Below are positions 10,865 to 22,103 of a stretch of 64,000 nucleotides of DNA, one piece after another (the stretch's first letter is position 1; the number at the start of each line of letters is the position of its first letter). The notes beneath the pieces were generated by a model. That model saw nothing but the letters and a program-made list of their open reading frames with translations, did not search any database and was not told the origin of the DNA. The position numbers and the translations under genes are program-made. Where the stretch lies: the NCBI GenBank assembly GCA_029532625.1, contig JARFXM010000003.1, forward strand, positions 4,588,001 through 4,652,000, in the 5' to 3' direction. This DNA is from Lomentospora prolificans. Taxonomy: Eukaryota > Ascomycota > Sordariomycetes > Microascales > Microascaceae.

Positions 10865-12835
10865 CTAGTTGGAAACCACCAGCCTCTTATCGTCGCCAAT
10901 GAGGATCGGAGCTGGCTGAACATCGCTGGGGCGGGCGGCCTTCTCCCGAGAACCATTCTCCTCCTGTAGTTGAAGCTGCTTAGCGACCTTCCTGCGGCGA
11001 ATAACGTCGTCAACCCAGCGGATCGTAGCCATAGTGACGCCTACGGTAAGAACGGCGATGTTAATGCCAAAGCCTCGGCGATATTTAGGCTTGTCATCCT
11101 CCCTAAAGATCTGCGCGCCGTATATACCAGCTGTGTTTGCACCCATAATCACCCTATGGGACATCGCGTCAGCAATTACATTCAAGGATAACGAGTAGAG
11201 CGGTCCTCCTCCTGGAGACTTACATCGCCATGGCAAGAGCGCGCTCTTCCGAGTCTTCGCAAGTGAGGGACATCCATGCAATATTGAGCGGGTGAGAGAA
11301 TGTTCCGAATGTCTGCGTCCATACAACGCCAAAGTACCGCACGCCCTTATTGTCGAGTTCGGTGAAAATTCGGTTCAAGATATAGGCAAGCAAATGCATG
11401 CTGAGGCCTACGATCGCAGTCTCTCCGCGGCGGTTACTAGGAAATGAGAAAGGACATGGGTTAGAGACAGAACCACCGAGCCACGGTTTTCGTCGTACAC
11501 TTACAAGTGATCGGAAACATAGCTGAAGGCGAAGGAGGTTGGGATCTGCAGGAAAAGACCGACGGAGGCCATTGCATTGCTCTTGAGGGCCTCATATCCA
11601 AAGCTTCTGACGATAGAGGGAGCATATGTATCGAAGGCACGTTGGGGGCCGTTGTTGGTGAGGGTAATGAGGACGTGGGCATAGAGACGCCAGTTGGTGA
11701 ACTATTAACAGGGTTCGACAATTAGAAATCCATTTTTGGCAAGAGGGGGTTGCCGCACAATAGCATCTCCGCGGGAGATGCAGGTACGGGTTCGGACTTA
11801 CAGCCTTCTTGAATGCGGGGCGACCAATCCTCTTCTTCTTCTTGCCCTTCATTGGGTCATCAAGCAGGACACGGGTGCGGAGAATGTGGATCTCCCGCTG
11901 GCTAAACCAGGACTTCCCGGGGAGGAATGTGCTGCAGGGGTTCCTAAACGAATCGGGCAAGCAGAAGCCGAGAACGAAACCGCTGAAAATGGTGAATGCA
12001 CCCATAATCACAAAAAGCCAAAACCAACCGGCCTTACCACCGACGCCACGCATGTGCAGGATGCCGTAGGCAAGGAGCTTCGATGATGCCTGTCCGAACT
12101 GGTTGCCAAAGTAGAAGAACATGACTCGCTTCGCCGTTTCGCTTCGCGTGTACCAGGTCGAGAGAGTCCAGAGACCGCCGGGGATGAAGCCGGATTCAGT
12201 AACTCCCAAGAGGAACCGAGAGGCGATGAAAGAGCCGTAGCTGTTCTGCCATGCCTGGAACGTACTAACTGTGCCGAAGAGGAAAAGCTGGAGCGTGAGC
12301 CACTTGCCAGGGCCGACGCGGTACAGGATCATATTCGACGGAATTTCAAAGAGCACAATGCCCAGGGACAGCATTTGCTGGCCCACATTGAACTGGTTCT
12401 GCGTAATCCCCACATCCTCCATCATGTTATCGGTAATGGCATTGGAAATGTTTCCGCGGTCGAGCTCTGCACGTCATTCGTAAAGAGAATCGTTAATTGC
12501 AAGGGTCCCGGCTAAGTCGGTACTGAAGGGTATGCAAGAGCCACCTACGCAAGCAAAAGAAACCCAGTGTAAGGAGGGGCATAATAATAAAGTCAAGCCT
12601 GCGCGTTAATACCGAGAATTCAGTTAGAATGAAACCTTATTTTAACGCCGGCACCAATCTCAGGAACCGCGGACGTCTAATCGACGCCGACAGCCCCAAC
12701 TCCAACCGCCAAAAGCAAAAACACTTACTTGCGCTTAGCTTTGCGCTCCTCCTCGGGGGACCAGTCTACATGCAGAGCCAGAGGCTCTTCATCCTCCCGA
12801 GGAGATGCGAATTTGTCAGGGTTTTCCTGGCCCAT
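10865..12835 (-). CDS. MFS anion:cation symporter (Dal5-like permease)
   Basis: This is a 12-helix major facilitator permease of the anion:cation symporter family, which includes yeast Dal5 (allantoate) and Tna1 (nicotinate). Six exons (minus strand 12835-12729, 12598-12549, 12466-11802, 11701-11505, 11436-11224, 11153-10865) all agree in phase and give 506 residues. The first helix ends in FFCLQLDRGNISNA, the family signature after TM1. GVTESGFIPGGLWTLSTWY marks TM4, and GKAGWFWLFVIMGAFTIFSG marks TM6. The central loop is followed by WRLYAHVLITLTNNGPQRAF and SFAFSYVSDHF. The C-terminal tail is charged and cytosolic. The substrate is probably a small organic anion or vitamin-like compound. 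It belongs to a run of four minus-strand genes (MDR, Rid, regulator, permease) that may be co-regulated, though not as an operon. Confidence 0.92.
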
Positions 12836-14629
12836 GATCGGTGTTCGATGGCGAGCGTGTCTTTCAAATGCTTATTATGAGCTGTTTCTCCACGGAAACC
12901 CCACTATTTTGTTGATAAAACCGGGTCCAGAACAAGCAGAGGAGCGAGTTTGCATGTCAGTGGTGTTGTCAGCGTGCCGGATATCCGGCCGCCTTTTAGC
13001 CTGTCTTCCATTTCCTCGTGTGCCGTCGATCGTGGTGTGTCGATCGTCTCTGTGTCATTCGATGGAGTCGAAAAAACCATGGCTGATCGGAGTTGGAGAG
13101 CGTGGGTTGCGGATTGATGATGGAATGCAGGGCGTCAAGCACGCAATTCTGGAAGAAAGGGCACCAGATGCAATACTTATACGTTTTGAATCCCCGCTGG
13201 CCGCCACGGAGGAAGAGTGCTTGGCCAACTCGTTATTAAAGCCGCAATCATCCTCAGCGCGGGATGGGTGGTGGCCAAGACGTCCTCAAACGAATCACGG
13301 CGGATGTTCTCGTGAGAGGGAGCAATGGGGCGCTCTTGGCCATGTCGGGGTGCCCTTTAGATCAGAGCGGACGCTTGTTCAGATTGGCAAAGGGTGAGAG
13401 GTGAAAGAGCTTTCAGCTCCGCAATATTCTTGGCTGCAGGGAAATGGTTGCTTGGGTTGCATGTTGGGACGGCTACGCCAAGGCGCCAAGACGATATAAT
13501 GAGCACGTTTACATGGGGAGGCAGCGCCATTCAAAGAAGAGCACCGCTCTGAACCATCAGGAAAACATTCACGACAAGTTGCGGGATCGGACTGAGAATT
13601 CTTCAGTTTGGAGGAATATCGAAATGTCCGCGCGGGGGGACGCCTTGGCGAACCGAGTCTATTGGCAACGATACATGGCGGACCCTGCTCAAGATCGAAC
13701 GAAAACGTGCGGAGGGAGAGCCTGGTCTGGCTGGTCCGTTAGACCTGTCCCTTTCAAATGTTTCCGCATGCGGAATGTGACGACGGTGACGAAGACTCGG
13801 ATGAGCTTCAATTGCCCCGCATATCGATGACATCCGAACTGTCTCATTGGCCCACCATGCGAAGAGATTCGGACGCAACTGAACGTGGCCGTCGGCCTTT
13901 GTGAAGTTTTTGCGCTTCGTTGCGCCATTAGGAGGGCTATCGGATGTAGGAGTAGTCCCTGAAAGTTGTCTCTCTCGACCCCTGCAAACCGAAAGTCATA
14001 CAGTTCTAGACCGCTCACTTTTCATTACACCCTCGGTGATAGCCGATAGTTTGCGACGCTCGAGATAGAGGGAAAATATTTTGAGCATGGCGTCGGTGGA
14101 TTCGATGGTGTCCGAGCCTACCTGGATCCTTTCCATTGCATCGGTACTCTCAATCAACCTTAATTTTCTGGACTTGGCCATTTTCAGCCTCTGTATGTTG
14201 GCAAAGAATACGGATCTTCCACGGTCCAGTGTGGCAGGCAAATAGTCACCCCCACGCTGTCGTGCGATCCGGCGGTGCGGACACAGCAGGGTATTCATCA
14301 TCTCGCACCAACACGTTCGTCCCGGTTACGACGAGGATATCCACATGTGGCCTCGCCCAGACCAAACCCATGTTCCGCGCGCATACCGCCGGTGCATTGT
14401 TGACTGTTTTTCCACGCAGTGAGCAATAAAATATGGGGTGGTTGGCGGTCCTGGGTTACGCTGTGCAGCACGGAAATTGAAATCGCCTGGCCAACTGATG
14501 TGATTCCCCCACTCATAGCTATCACGGAACGTGTTCCCCTGCCTGATTTAGCCCAAGTCGGCCTAGAAATATATTATGTGAAACCCTCACTAGCTCAACT
14601 GCGCTTCGGTCACCACATGTAAACCGGCC
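12836..14629. other. Gene-poor interval with weak minus-strand coding signal
   Basis: This begins with the permease promoter. The next 1.8 kb contains only short open frames. A minus-strand stretch near 14000-14300 has an alpha-helical, Lys/Arg-rich composition with a repeated ESTDAM element, but no family was recognised and stops interrupt it. It could be part of the same decayed gene as the block at 14.6-15.2 kb. Confidence 0.3.
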
Positions 14630-14634
14630 GGACG

Positions 14635-15150
14635 CTAACTCCCCCTTTCTCCCTTGAACCCCATCTTGGCATCCCACTCGATGTGTCGATGGAAATCCAG
14701 CTTTCCAGTATGCCATTTTGAAGATCCCCCCGACGCTAGTCGGACTACCTTATGGGCAAAGATTGCATACTTTCGAGAGCCCTCCAAGCCCCAGCTGCCT
14801 TCGGGGTTTTCACTCGAGAGAAGTGAAGAGGCTGACTGCCGCTTAGAAACATACTTTTCTGCTGATAATTTAAGCAAGGCAGTCGCCAAGGTTCGCCGTT
14901 GTTCTATCATTTGCGGACGACATCACTCTCTCTCTCCGGGTGAAGCTGCTTAACAGGCCCAATCTTTCCGGACACGGCCCCATCGACAGTCGCGTTCAAA
15001 GAACCAAAAGTCCAAGAAAACCACGGCGCGTCTTCGGAGTAAATATTGACGATTGGACGGCATTATTGTTCATTAGAACCACGCTCATGCTCACAGATAT
15101 TCCAGCTGCCAGACAGACTCGCCAGAATTCTGGCGATCCATGGAAACTGG
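14635..15150 (-). pseudogene. Unidentified coding-like block, probably decayed
   Basis: Two neighbouring minus-strand frames look protein-like but do not join into a gene. One (about 15080-14915) reads NIYSEDAPWFSWTFGSLNAT and ends at a stop. The next (14910-14635) contains SENPEGSWGLEGSRKYAIFA and later KLDFHRHIEW before a stop. Composition and codon use look like real protein rather than noise, but no start, splice pattern or known domain was identified. It may be a degraded gene, or exons of a divergent gene modelled wrongly. Confidence 0.25.
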
Positions 15151-15250
15151 TTAAACAATTTCCAAATGAAGAGTAAAGGACAGGTTCTGTAGCGTCCAGC
15201 CCGAGATTGGAGTTTGTCGATCCACACTCTACTGAGGTAGACAACCCCAA

Positions 15251-15718
15251 AATCCATTCTTCCCCTACATCACGGTAATGTGTACATGTCGATCCAATCG
15301 AACCAGATATTCACTCGCGTCTGAATTGGGTCTTGCTCGACTACCCCGCAGCGGTGTGGCGTGGCGAGAGTGGCTGAAAACAAGGCGTGCACAGGCAAGA
15401 AAACTAGACAACATCCGCTTCAGACGGCCAGCTACACCAATGTCGTCTCTAAAACGCCCATACGGACCATTGGACTGCTTGTAGAGCTGCGAGAGAATCA
15501 ATCCTGGATACAAAGGACTTGCCTAATGGCAGAAGCTAATTGGTCGGCACGCTTTCTCTGTGCAAGAAGTCTTTGGTGAGTAGTCGACACGGGGCTCGTT
15601 GTGGAAGTGTTTCATCTCGTTGAACATCCGACGACGTGGTGCATCTCCTTACTGATGCGGAGGGCAGTCGATTTTCGAGCACTAAATGCGCGGGCCTGAA
15701 TAGGGTGCAACGAGAAAT

Positions 15719-15757
<39 letters not shown>

Positions 15758-16654
15758 GAAGAAAGAAAAAAAAAAAGAATTCTGAGAATGCCTAGCCAAG
15801 GGAATTAAGCTAGGGCCTGCTGACCTTCCCGATCAATTTACATCTTGTCGAGAAATACAGTCATGAGCCGTTTGACTTGGCAGATTGGGATGGCACTGCC
15901 ATGGGCATCTTCCCATCCAGGCATTCACTCCCTCTGGCCCTACTCTCGAACCCCAGATCGGCTATCCATGTGTATGACCAACAGGGATTCTAAGATCAGC
16001 AGAAACAATGAGAAGACCATCCAGATCAGGCCCCAACATTCAAGGCGCATTGTTCTACGCATCCGCACCATTTTTGGTTCGCATTGGCCCATTTATTGCT
16101 AGGTTGACAGGAGCTCGGACGCGCGTGTTTAGCATTGAGCCTTTGCGGGTCGGCTCTCTTGGTATTTTTTTTTCGATTTTCAGCCGGAACCATGTTCGGC
16201 TGTCGGAAAACTGGCCGATCTCACACTGACACGCAAATCTCAGCATCACGAATGCCACACAAGAACCAATGACCGACACAGATTCTCCGGGAATTTATCA
16301 TACACCCCGGTTTGAGACCACAGATGCCCCTTTGACAATGCATGCGAAAACTGATCGCTCCCCGCTTCATACCTGGTCTCCGGATGCCCGGCACAGAATT
16401 CTATCGACTTGCCAAATGGATATTACTCCTCTCTTCCAGTCTTCCGACCAAGCGCCTTAACCCCACTCCCTTTCCATCTCCAACTTCATCACGAAATCCG
16501 ATTTCTCAGCCAAGGACCGGCCCGGTAGCAGAGAGTGGCATTCGATTCTTCCTCTCCCCGTCGTTCATTCTAGTAGAGCTAGATGCGATTCTGCTCGACC
16601 TAACGTTTGGTGACTCAAGAGCGGTGCTGCTGGCCTTCCACAGAATTATCCAAC
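15251..16654. other. Intergenic with AG microsatellite
   Basis: No gene was recognised. The stretch includes the AG dinucleotide tract listed separately and the promoter side of the SAT4-type gene at its right end. Confidence 0.4.
15721..15752. repeat. (AG)16 microsatellite
   Basis: A perfect AG dinucleotide run of about 32 bp, followed by G/A-rich sequence and an A run at 15768-15777. It is a simple repeat, likely length-variable between strains. Confidence 0.95.
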
Positions 16655-17473
16655 ATGAATCTGGCTCACAGCATCGATCCTTCAGTGAAGAGCCTCTTCT
16701 GGATATTGATATCCTCGGCGACGCTCTTCATATTTCTCAGACTCTACTACAAATACCGCGGCCAAGGCCTTCACCGAGATGATCTTGTCCTCTTTGCCTC
16801 TTGGGTTAGTGTCTATGCAAGTTAGACCTCCATGGCACCAAACAAGAAGTACTGACAGAAACTCCCTCTGATTTAGGTGGCGTTGTTTGTGAACGGTATC
16901 ATGATAACGGTGATATTAGACATTGCGACATCTACAAGGGTACCGGCCGACCCTGCGGCTACATTCCAGAAGTTGATCATCCTTGGGCTTATGTCGACAA
17001 CACTGGCGCTCTTGAGCCAGGCATGGAGCAAGACATCATTCGCAATGACGCTGCTCGGAATCTCGAATGTGAAAAACTGGGTCACGTATTTCCTGTGGTT
17101 TGCCATCTTCAGTATGAACATATCGTTTGTCTTGTCAGCAATATTCTTTTGGGTTCAGTGTACTCCTCTGGAAGGATTCTGGAATAACTCCATCGAGCTC
17201 AAGTGTTGGAACCCGACCATTAATATCGCGTATGGAATGGCCGTGAGCGGTAAGTTTCGTTGATTTTGAGCTTGGCGCGGCCAGAATGAGCCAAGGGTCG
17301 CTGACGTACGTGTCTCAGCCTACTCGGGAATACTTGATCTTGCCTTTGCACTACTTCCCTGGAAGATTCTCATGCCCCTAAACCTGAGTACAAAGGAGAA
17401 GATTGGCTGCGCCATCGCCATGAGCATGGGTGTCTTGTAAGTATTCAACCCTTGGCATTTCCCCCGAAGAAGA

Positions 17474-17508
<35 letters not shown>

Positions 17509-17818
17509 AATTAACGCGTCGTCGAATCATAGCGCTGCCGTGGCCGCCTTCATCAAGTGCTCCAAATTCCTCTCCATTGCTCCGGGCGGCACGGGCGATA
17601 GCATGCAACTGGCAATCTGGGGAGTGGCCGAACCTGCCATTACCATTATTGCTGCCTCGATGCCGACGCTGCGACTCTTCGTCCGCAAGCTCACCGGTCC
17701 GAAAGACTACGCGATGGAAGAAGGCAGAGCTGCTGATGAGATTGGACTTCAAGAGGTGCACGCCGAGGGTGGCAACTCTCGTCGCGATACTCGGTCCCGA
17801 GGGTCTCGAGCTACGTAA
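16655..17818 (+). CDS. SAT4-type/fungal rhodopsin-like (PTH11-like) membrane protein
   Basis: This is a seven-helix integral membrane protein of the fungal rhodopsin-domain family that includes SAT4 and relates to PTH11-type receptors. Four exons (16655-16804, 16877-17249, 17319-17436, 17533-17818) give 308 residues in consistent phase. Helix 1 is SLFWILISSATLFIFLRLYY, followed by the RDD element at the start of helix 2. WVTYFLWFAIFSMNISFVLS is a middle helix. A conserved Cys/Trp loop (FFWVQCTPLEGFWN...KCWNP) precedes AYSGILDLAFALLPWKIL, a strong family motif. The C-terminus is a short charged tail of about 50 residues. No CFEM domain is present. The third intron contains a T27 run. Function in this family is mostly unknown; some members are putative receptors, while others sit in biosynthetic clusters. 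Confidence 0.88.
17478..17504. repeat. Poly-T tract inside an intron
   Basis: A run of about 27 T within intron 3 of the SAT4-type gene. Such a tract is prone to length variation and may blur the branch-point and acceptor signals, but it does not touch coding sequence. Confidence 0.9.
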
Positions 17819-18227
17819 AGCATTTGGTTATCTAGCGAGCGTTCGTTGAGGATCCTGGATTGATATGGTCGTTACGAATACGTGGTGTCCATCATTCTAT
17901 TCCGCAACGAATGTCGGCAATTCTCGTTGAGGTACGATAGGAGTGGCACGAACTTTTATGAAATTATCAGGTTATTGGTTCTTGGTTCACATTCGGATTG
18001 ATTGGAGCACAGGTTTGGGATCTGGATCATTTATTTTGGGTTTCTGTCGCTTCTGCAGCTATGCTAGTGTGTATCACGAAGGTCTCTCTGAATGTACGAT
18101 TGTCGGGATTTAGCTTGCAACACACTTTTCTCTTCCACCCCCTCCCACCCCCCGTATGGGGGCCACAGTTGTGGCCAGATTGCCTTTATGAAGGAGGGTG
18201 ACCAGGCGCCTCTAATGTGCTGAAGGG
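17819..18227. other. Convergent intergenic region
   Basis: About 410 bp between the 3' ends of the SAT4-type gene and the CE1-type esterase gene. It shows only untranslated-region-like sequence, with no gene or repeat recognised. Confidence 0.5.
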
Positions 18228-19194
18228 TTAGGCGAGGCCCCAAAATTCCATCGCAAGAGCGCCCTGGAAAGGGGGAATATGGCCACCGCCTTGAACCTCA
18301 TATCCGACAAGCTCGGTACCATCACCGTATTCAATCTTCTTCCACCTCGCGATCGGGTCATCCGTCACATTCTTGCTGAATTCGAGGCCTTTCACTGTGG
18401 CCCATTGACTTAGCTGGGCAGCAAGATTATTGACGGTAACAGCCGTATCAGCCGTCCCATGGATAATCATCATCTTGGGATAGGGTCCGTCGTAGCCCGG
18501 GTAGCAGCTCTTGGCAAGCTCGGCCCACTGGTCTGCCGTGTACGTGCTTGCCTTTTGCCCGAGTGGGCAGCTCAGATCCGACGACAATGGTGTAGAGATC
18601 GGAGAACCAGCCCAACAGGCAGCGGGTACACCCGAGTACGAGATGGCACCCTTGAAAAGGTCCGGATAGGTGGCAGCTAACACGTTGGTTTCCATTGCGC
18701 CAGACGAACCACCAACGACGAAGACTTTCTCTGGGTCGCCGTTGTAGGTTTCAATGGCCCACTTCGTCATCCCCGCAAGACCTTGCGAATCGCCGCCTCC
18801 ATCATGCTTGAGAGACTTTTCCGAATGCGCATCCCAACAGTTCATGCCATTTTGGCTTTTGGACGTCGGATAAAGGACAATGAAGCCATGATCGTCGGCG
18901 TATTTGTTAAGCCCGGTCATGCTCTGGTACATCTGACCAGTGCCGCCACAAGGGTGCAACTACAGGAAAGGGCCAGTTAGTGAATGGGCAGCGGTTGGAT
19001 TTGTTCCGAAGACTCACAGCAAGAACAACCGCTGGGTTCTCCGCTACCGTGTCTGGCGTATACACAATCACTGCGCCAAGGTTGGTCGGGTTATCTCCCC
19101 ATTCAGTGATCTGCTTGCTCGATCCCGCGTAGCCAGTTGAAAAAAAGGCTAGCAAGGAAAGCGCAGCTTTGGCCCTCGTCAAAGTGAAGAACAT
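18228..19194 (-). CDS. Secreted CE1-type esterase (acetylxylan/feruloyl esterase-like)
   Basis: This is an extracellular serine esterase of the PHB-depolymerase-like group, with members that remove acetyl or feruloyl groups from plant xylan. Two exons (minus strand 19194-19018 and 18959-18228) give 302 residues. Residues 1-23 are a signal peptide ending in STGYA. The oxyanion region is HPCGGTGQMYQ. The nucleophile elbow is GGSSGAMETNVLAATYPD, matching fungal acetylxylan esterases. The acid residue probably lies in IHGTADTAV and the histidine in GGGHIPP. There is no C-terminal cellulose-binding module. Conserved cysteines (CWDAHS, AACWAG, LSCPLG, SCYPGYDGPYP) fit a secreted fold. The 5' flank gives no clear regulatory motif. 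Acetylxylan esterase is the likeliest activity; feruloyl esterase is possible. Confidence 0.92.
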
Positions 19195-19938
19195 GTTGGA
19201 TATGGATGTAAGTCAGCGGGGAGAACTCTTCGCTTCACGACGATAGACACGACTCCTTGTAACTTAACGTCAAGAGACAAGAACTTTTGCGAGCATCTCA
19301 TTTTCAAAACGGCGGGCGTCGAGGGGATTTATTTACATTTTTGGGAAGAGGACCGAAGCTTAGACCCTTCCGTGGTTCAATTATTCGCCGTATACCAAAG
19401 ACTTTCTGGCTTGGTGTCCGGTTTCCTGTATGATGCAACACAGCACGGAGAGAACAGTACAGCGTGTTACGCAAGATGACCTTCGGCTCTAGGTATCGGC
19501 AATGATTAGTAGGATTGTCCACGAAATGGGCTACCCCATAATCTCGATGGATGTGGTTCCGGCGGCTGAGTGCCACGCAGGCCTCCTTCCGCGCTATATA
19601 TATACAGCACACATATTAAATGGTGCCGGTGAGCCATCCAAAGTTTGGGACGACACACCCAGAGCGCTCTGCCAAATGAGCCGCAAAAAAGGACGAACGG
19701 AAGAGGGCCAAGCCCAGCACCACGAGTCCGTCGGTGATCCCTTAGTCCCGGTGCCCAGTTCAGAGACGCATAATTATTATTTCCTTTGTTATTGGTGACT
19801 TATAATATTGAAATGATAATTTTTAGAACGCTCTTCTCCACCCATATGTATCGTAGTAATTCTCCGGAACCACGTGGCAGCATATACTACGCAGACAGAT
19901 TAGGAACGAGTACATTATATTTGTCCAAGCCTATTGAT
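19195..19938. other. Intergenic region
   Basis: About 740 bp covering the esterase promoter and the 3' flank of the DUF6536 gene. No gene, RNA or repeat was recognised. Confidence 0.4.
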
Positions 19939-22103
19939 TCATGTGTAGAGGTGGCCTGGTATGGGGTAAGAGGTGACAGAGGCGCTGCTGGCTAGTGAGC
20001 AATGTCCTTCCCTATCCACGCCCCATTTCAATGGCTCGCGCACAATGCTCGGGTGCAAATGGCTCGGATGGCAAGCTGCGCTAATTGCGGCACTGCACAT
20101 TCCGACAACAGGAGCTGAGGAGTTTATCCGCCTGCTTCCGACCCATGCCGAGAGCACAAGGAGCACGGCGAACGCGATTAACGCACACATCATGGCGACC
20201 GGGGAGGTCCCGACATTAGATACAGCATGTTCCAGGTCTAGATTGCCATTCTCATCGTATGGTTCGATCCTAACAACGAAAATCGCTTGGGAGACGATGA
20301 AATGGAGGAGAGCTTGTAGGAGGAATAACAAGACGCCATACTGCCATGGCATATTGAAAATCCACAGTCCTTGTTGCTCGCCTTCTGGATCCGAGACTCT
20401 AAGATGCCTCTCTTCATGGGTGAACAGGGCCCAGTCTATCGCGTGTAATGCGGAGATGAATAGGTCCTGGTTAATGATCCATAGCCAAGAGAGAAAGAGG
20501 TGAGGAACATTGGCTATTGCCGCAACCGCGAGAATATCTCTTTGTGAAGCGCCTTTAATGACGGGCCGAAGATCGCTCGTGAACATGCCGAAACTGCTGA
20601 AAAAGTCGAACCCGCGACCCGAGTTTCTCGCCAAGATGACGGTTGCTGCAATGAATGCTAGTCCAAAGGAGAGAGCTACGACCGAGCTACGCGACAGGGT
20701 TAGCCGATGATACTCAGCGGGGGATGAGCGGGGGCCCGTAATACCCAATGCCGAAGCAGAGCCATTCGTATCTTTCTGTACTTCTCCACACCCGATATTG
20801 GATCCCCTTGAACATTTTACCCGATGAGCGACTCTTCCACACCTGCTGTATATTCATCGTATTTGACAGGCACATGCCTCTCGTAGTTATGTCCTCTTCG
20901 CGGAGAAATGATTCTGCTGCCTCGCCAGGGGCTATGAGTGATCGGTCCTTGCTCTTAAAGGTGACAAATGTATGGACGGTGCCGGCTAGTACGACAAAGG
21001 TGAAAACAATCAATAGCGCCACAATAACGCCGGAGTATTGAATCGAGCAAGGGGTTTCTTGGGCCTCGCTCAGACAGAAAAGAACAGTCTTTCCGAAGAT
21101 TTTCCAGTCTTGAAAGTCGTTAATCCCGAGTACTGCCAGCGCGTTGTTCGACCCGATTATGCAGTCATGGTCAGGCGTAGTTGATTCGTTCTGTTGTCCA
21201 CCACACATCCAGCTGTTTGCCGCCTTTCCTGGGTATGCCGTCCCGTGGTTAAATATTTGGCTATCTTCTCGGGTAGAGGAGGGACCGGGCGAATTCCCGG
21301 CCACGATCAGAAGCGTCCGATGTTTATTTTGGTAGATGTTGGAGTAGGCATCGACACACTCCTGATTGCTCAAAGTCGAATATGTGTCAAGGGAGGATCG
21401 AACCTTTTCAAAGATTCTTAGTTCTTCTTGAGATATGGAGATCAAAGATTTTATAGATTGCCTTTCTTGACGATCTAGAGTGAACTGTTCATTGACGACC
21501 GCCCACCTATAGCCGTTGGCAGACATTGCCGTAAATATCGCAGAGTTGGCACTTCTTCAACATTAGGAGCTTTTTTCTCCACCAAAATCTACTCTGAACT
21601 TACAAGAGATGCACCGGCGCTAGTGCCAATAGTAGTATGATGTAGATGGCGGCTCTTTTGCCCGAGATGTGAGAGAGATTCCGTACTCCGATCGATCCCA
21701 CTGTCAGGTGCTGCTGCTTTCTATGCGCCGTGTCAATCTCTGACCTTGTTGGGCTGTATGCTAGAATCATGAAGGTGGTAGTTGATGCCAGTAGCACGGT
21801 GGACAAAACATTAATGACCACATGCATCCTGCTGTTGAGGTTCTCAATCGTATCACAGGCTCCCCGATCAACAGTACCGAAGCCTTGGGTTGTTCCATGC
21901 TGGACCTTTGCTCTAACCAACCAGATGATGTTAAATAAGAATATGATGGCGATTGCGATAATTCTGGCGACCAAGGAGACTCGGTAGCTGGATATGGGCC
22001 GGGTTTGCGACGCGCTCTGTCCGTCTTCATCATCCGGCCCCGTGGCCACTGTGGCGCTGACCGCCTCCCTCTTGCGCATGCGCCGCATCCCTAGACTTCG
22101 CAC
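19939..22103 (-). CDS. DUF6536-domain multi-helix membrane protein, frame interrupted
   Basis: This is a large fungal membrane protein of unknown function. Exon 1 (minus strand 22103-21604) encodes the DUF6536 domain: a helix, then RGACDTIENLNSRMHVVINV, VLLASTTTFMILAYSPTRSE, a VRNLSHISGKR element, and a helix ending APVH. A 51-bp intron leads into exon 2 from 21551. This continues with a lumenal Cys-containing region (about 21500-21050), a helix near 21000, a helix-rich C-terminal half (FLSWLWIINQDLFIS and others) and a stop at 19939. Between about 20790 and 20712 the frame changes by one base. Either a single-base indel in the C-rich run at 20715-20740 breaks the gene, or a weak 79-bp intron (20791-20713, donor GTGTGG, acceptor CTGAG) is removed. 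The family call is secure, the integrity is not. Confidence 0.8.
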
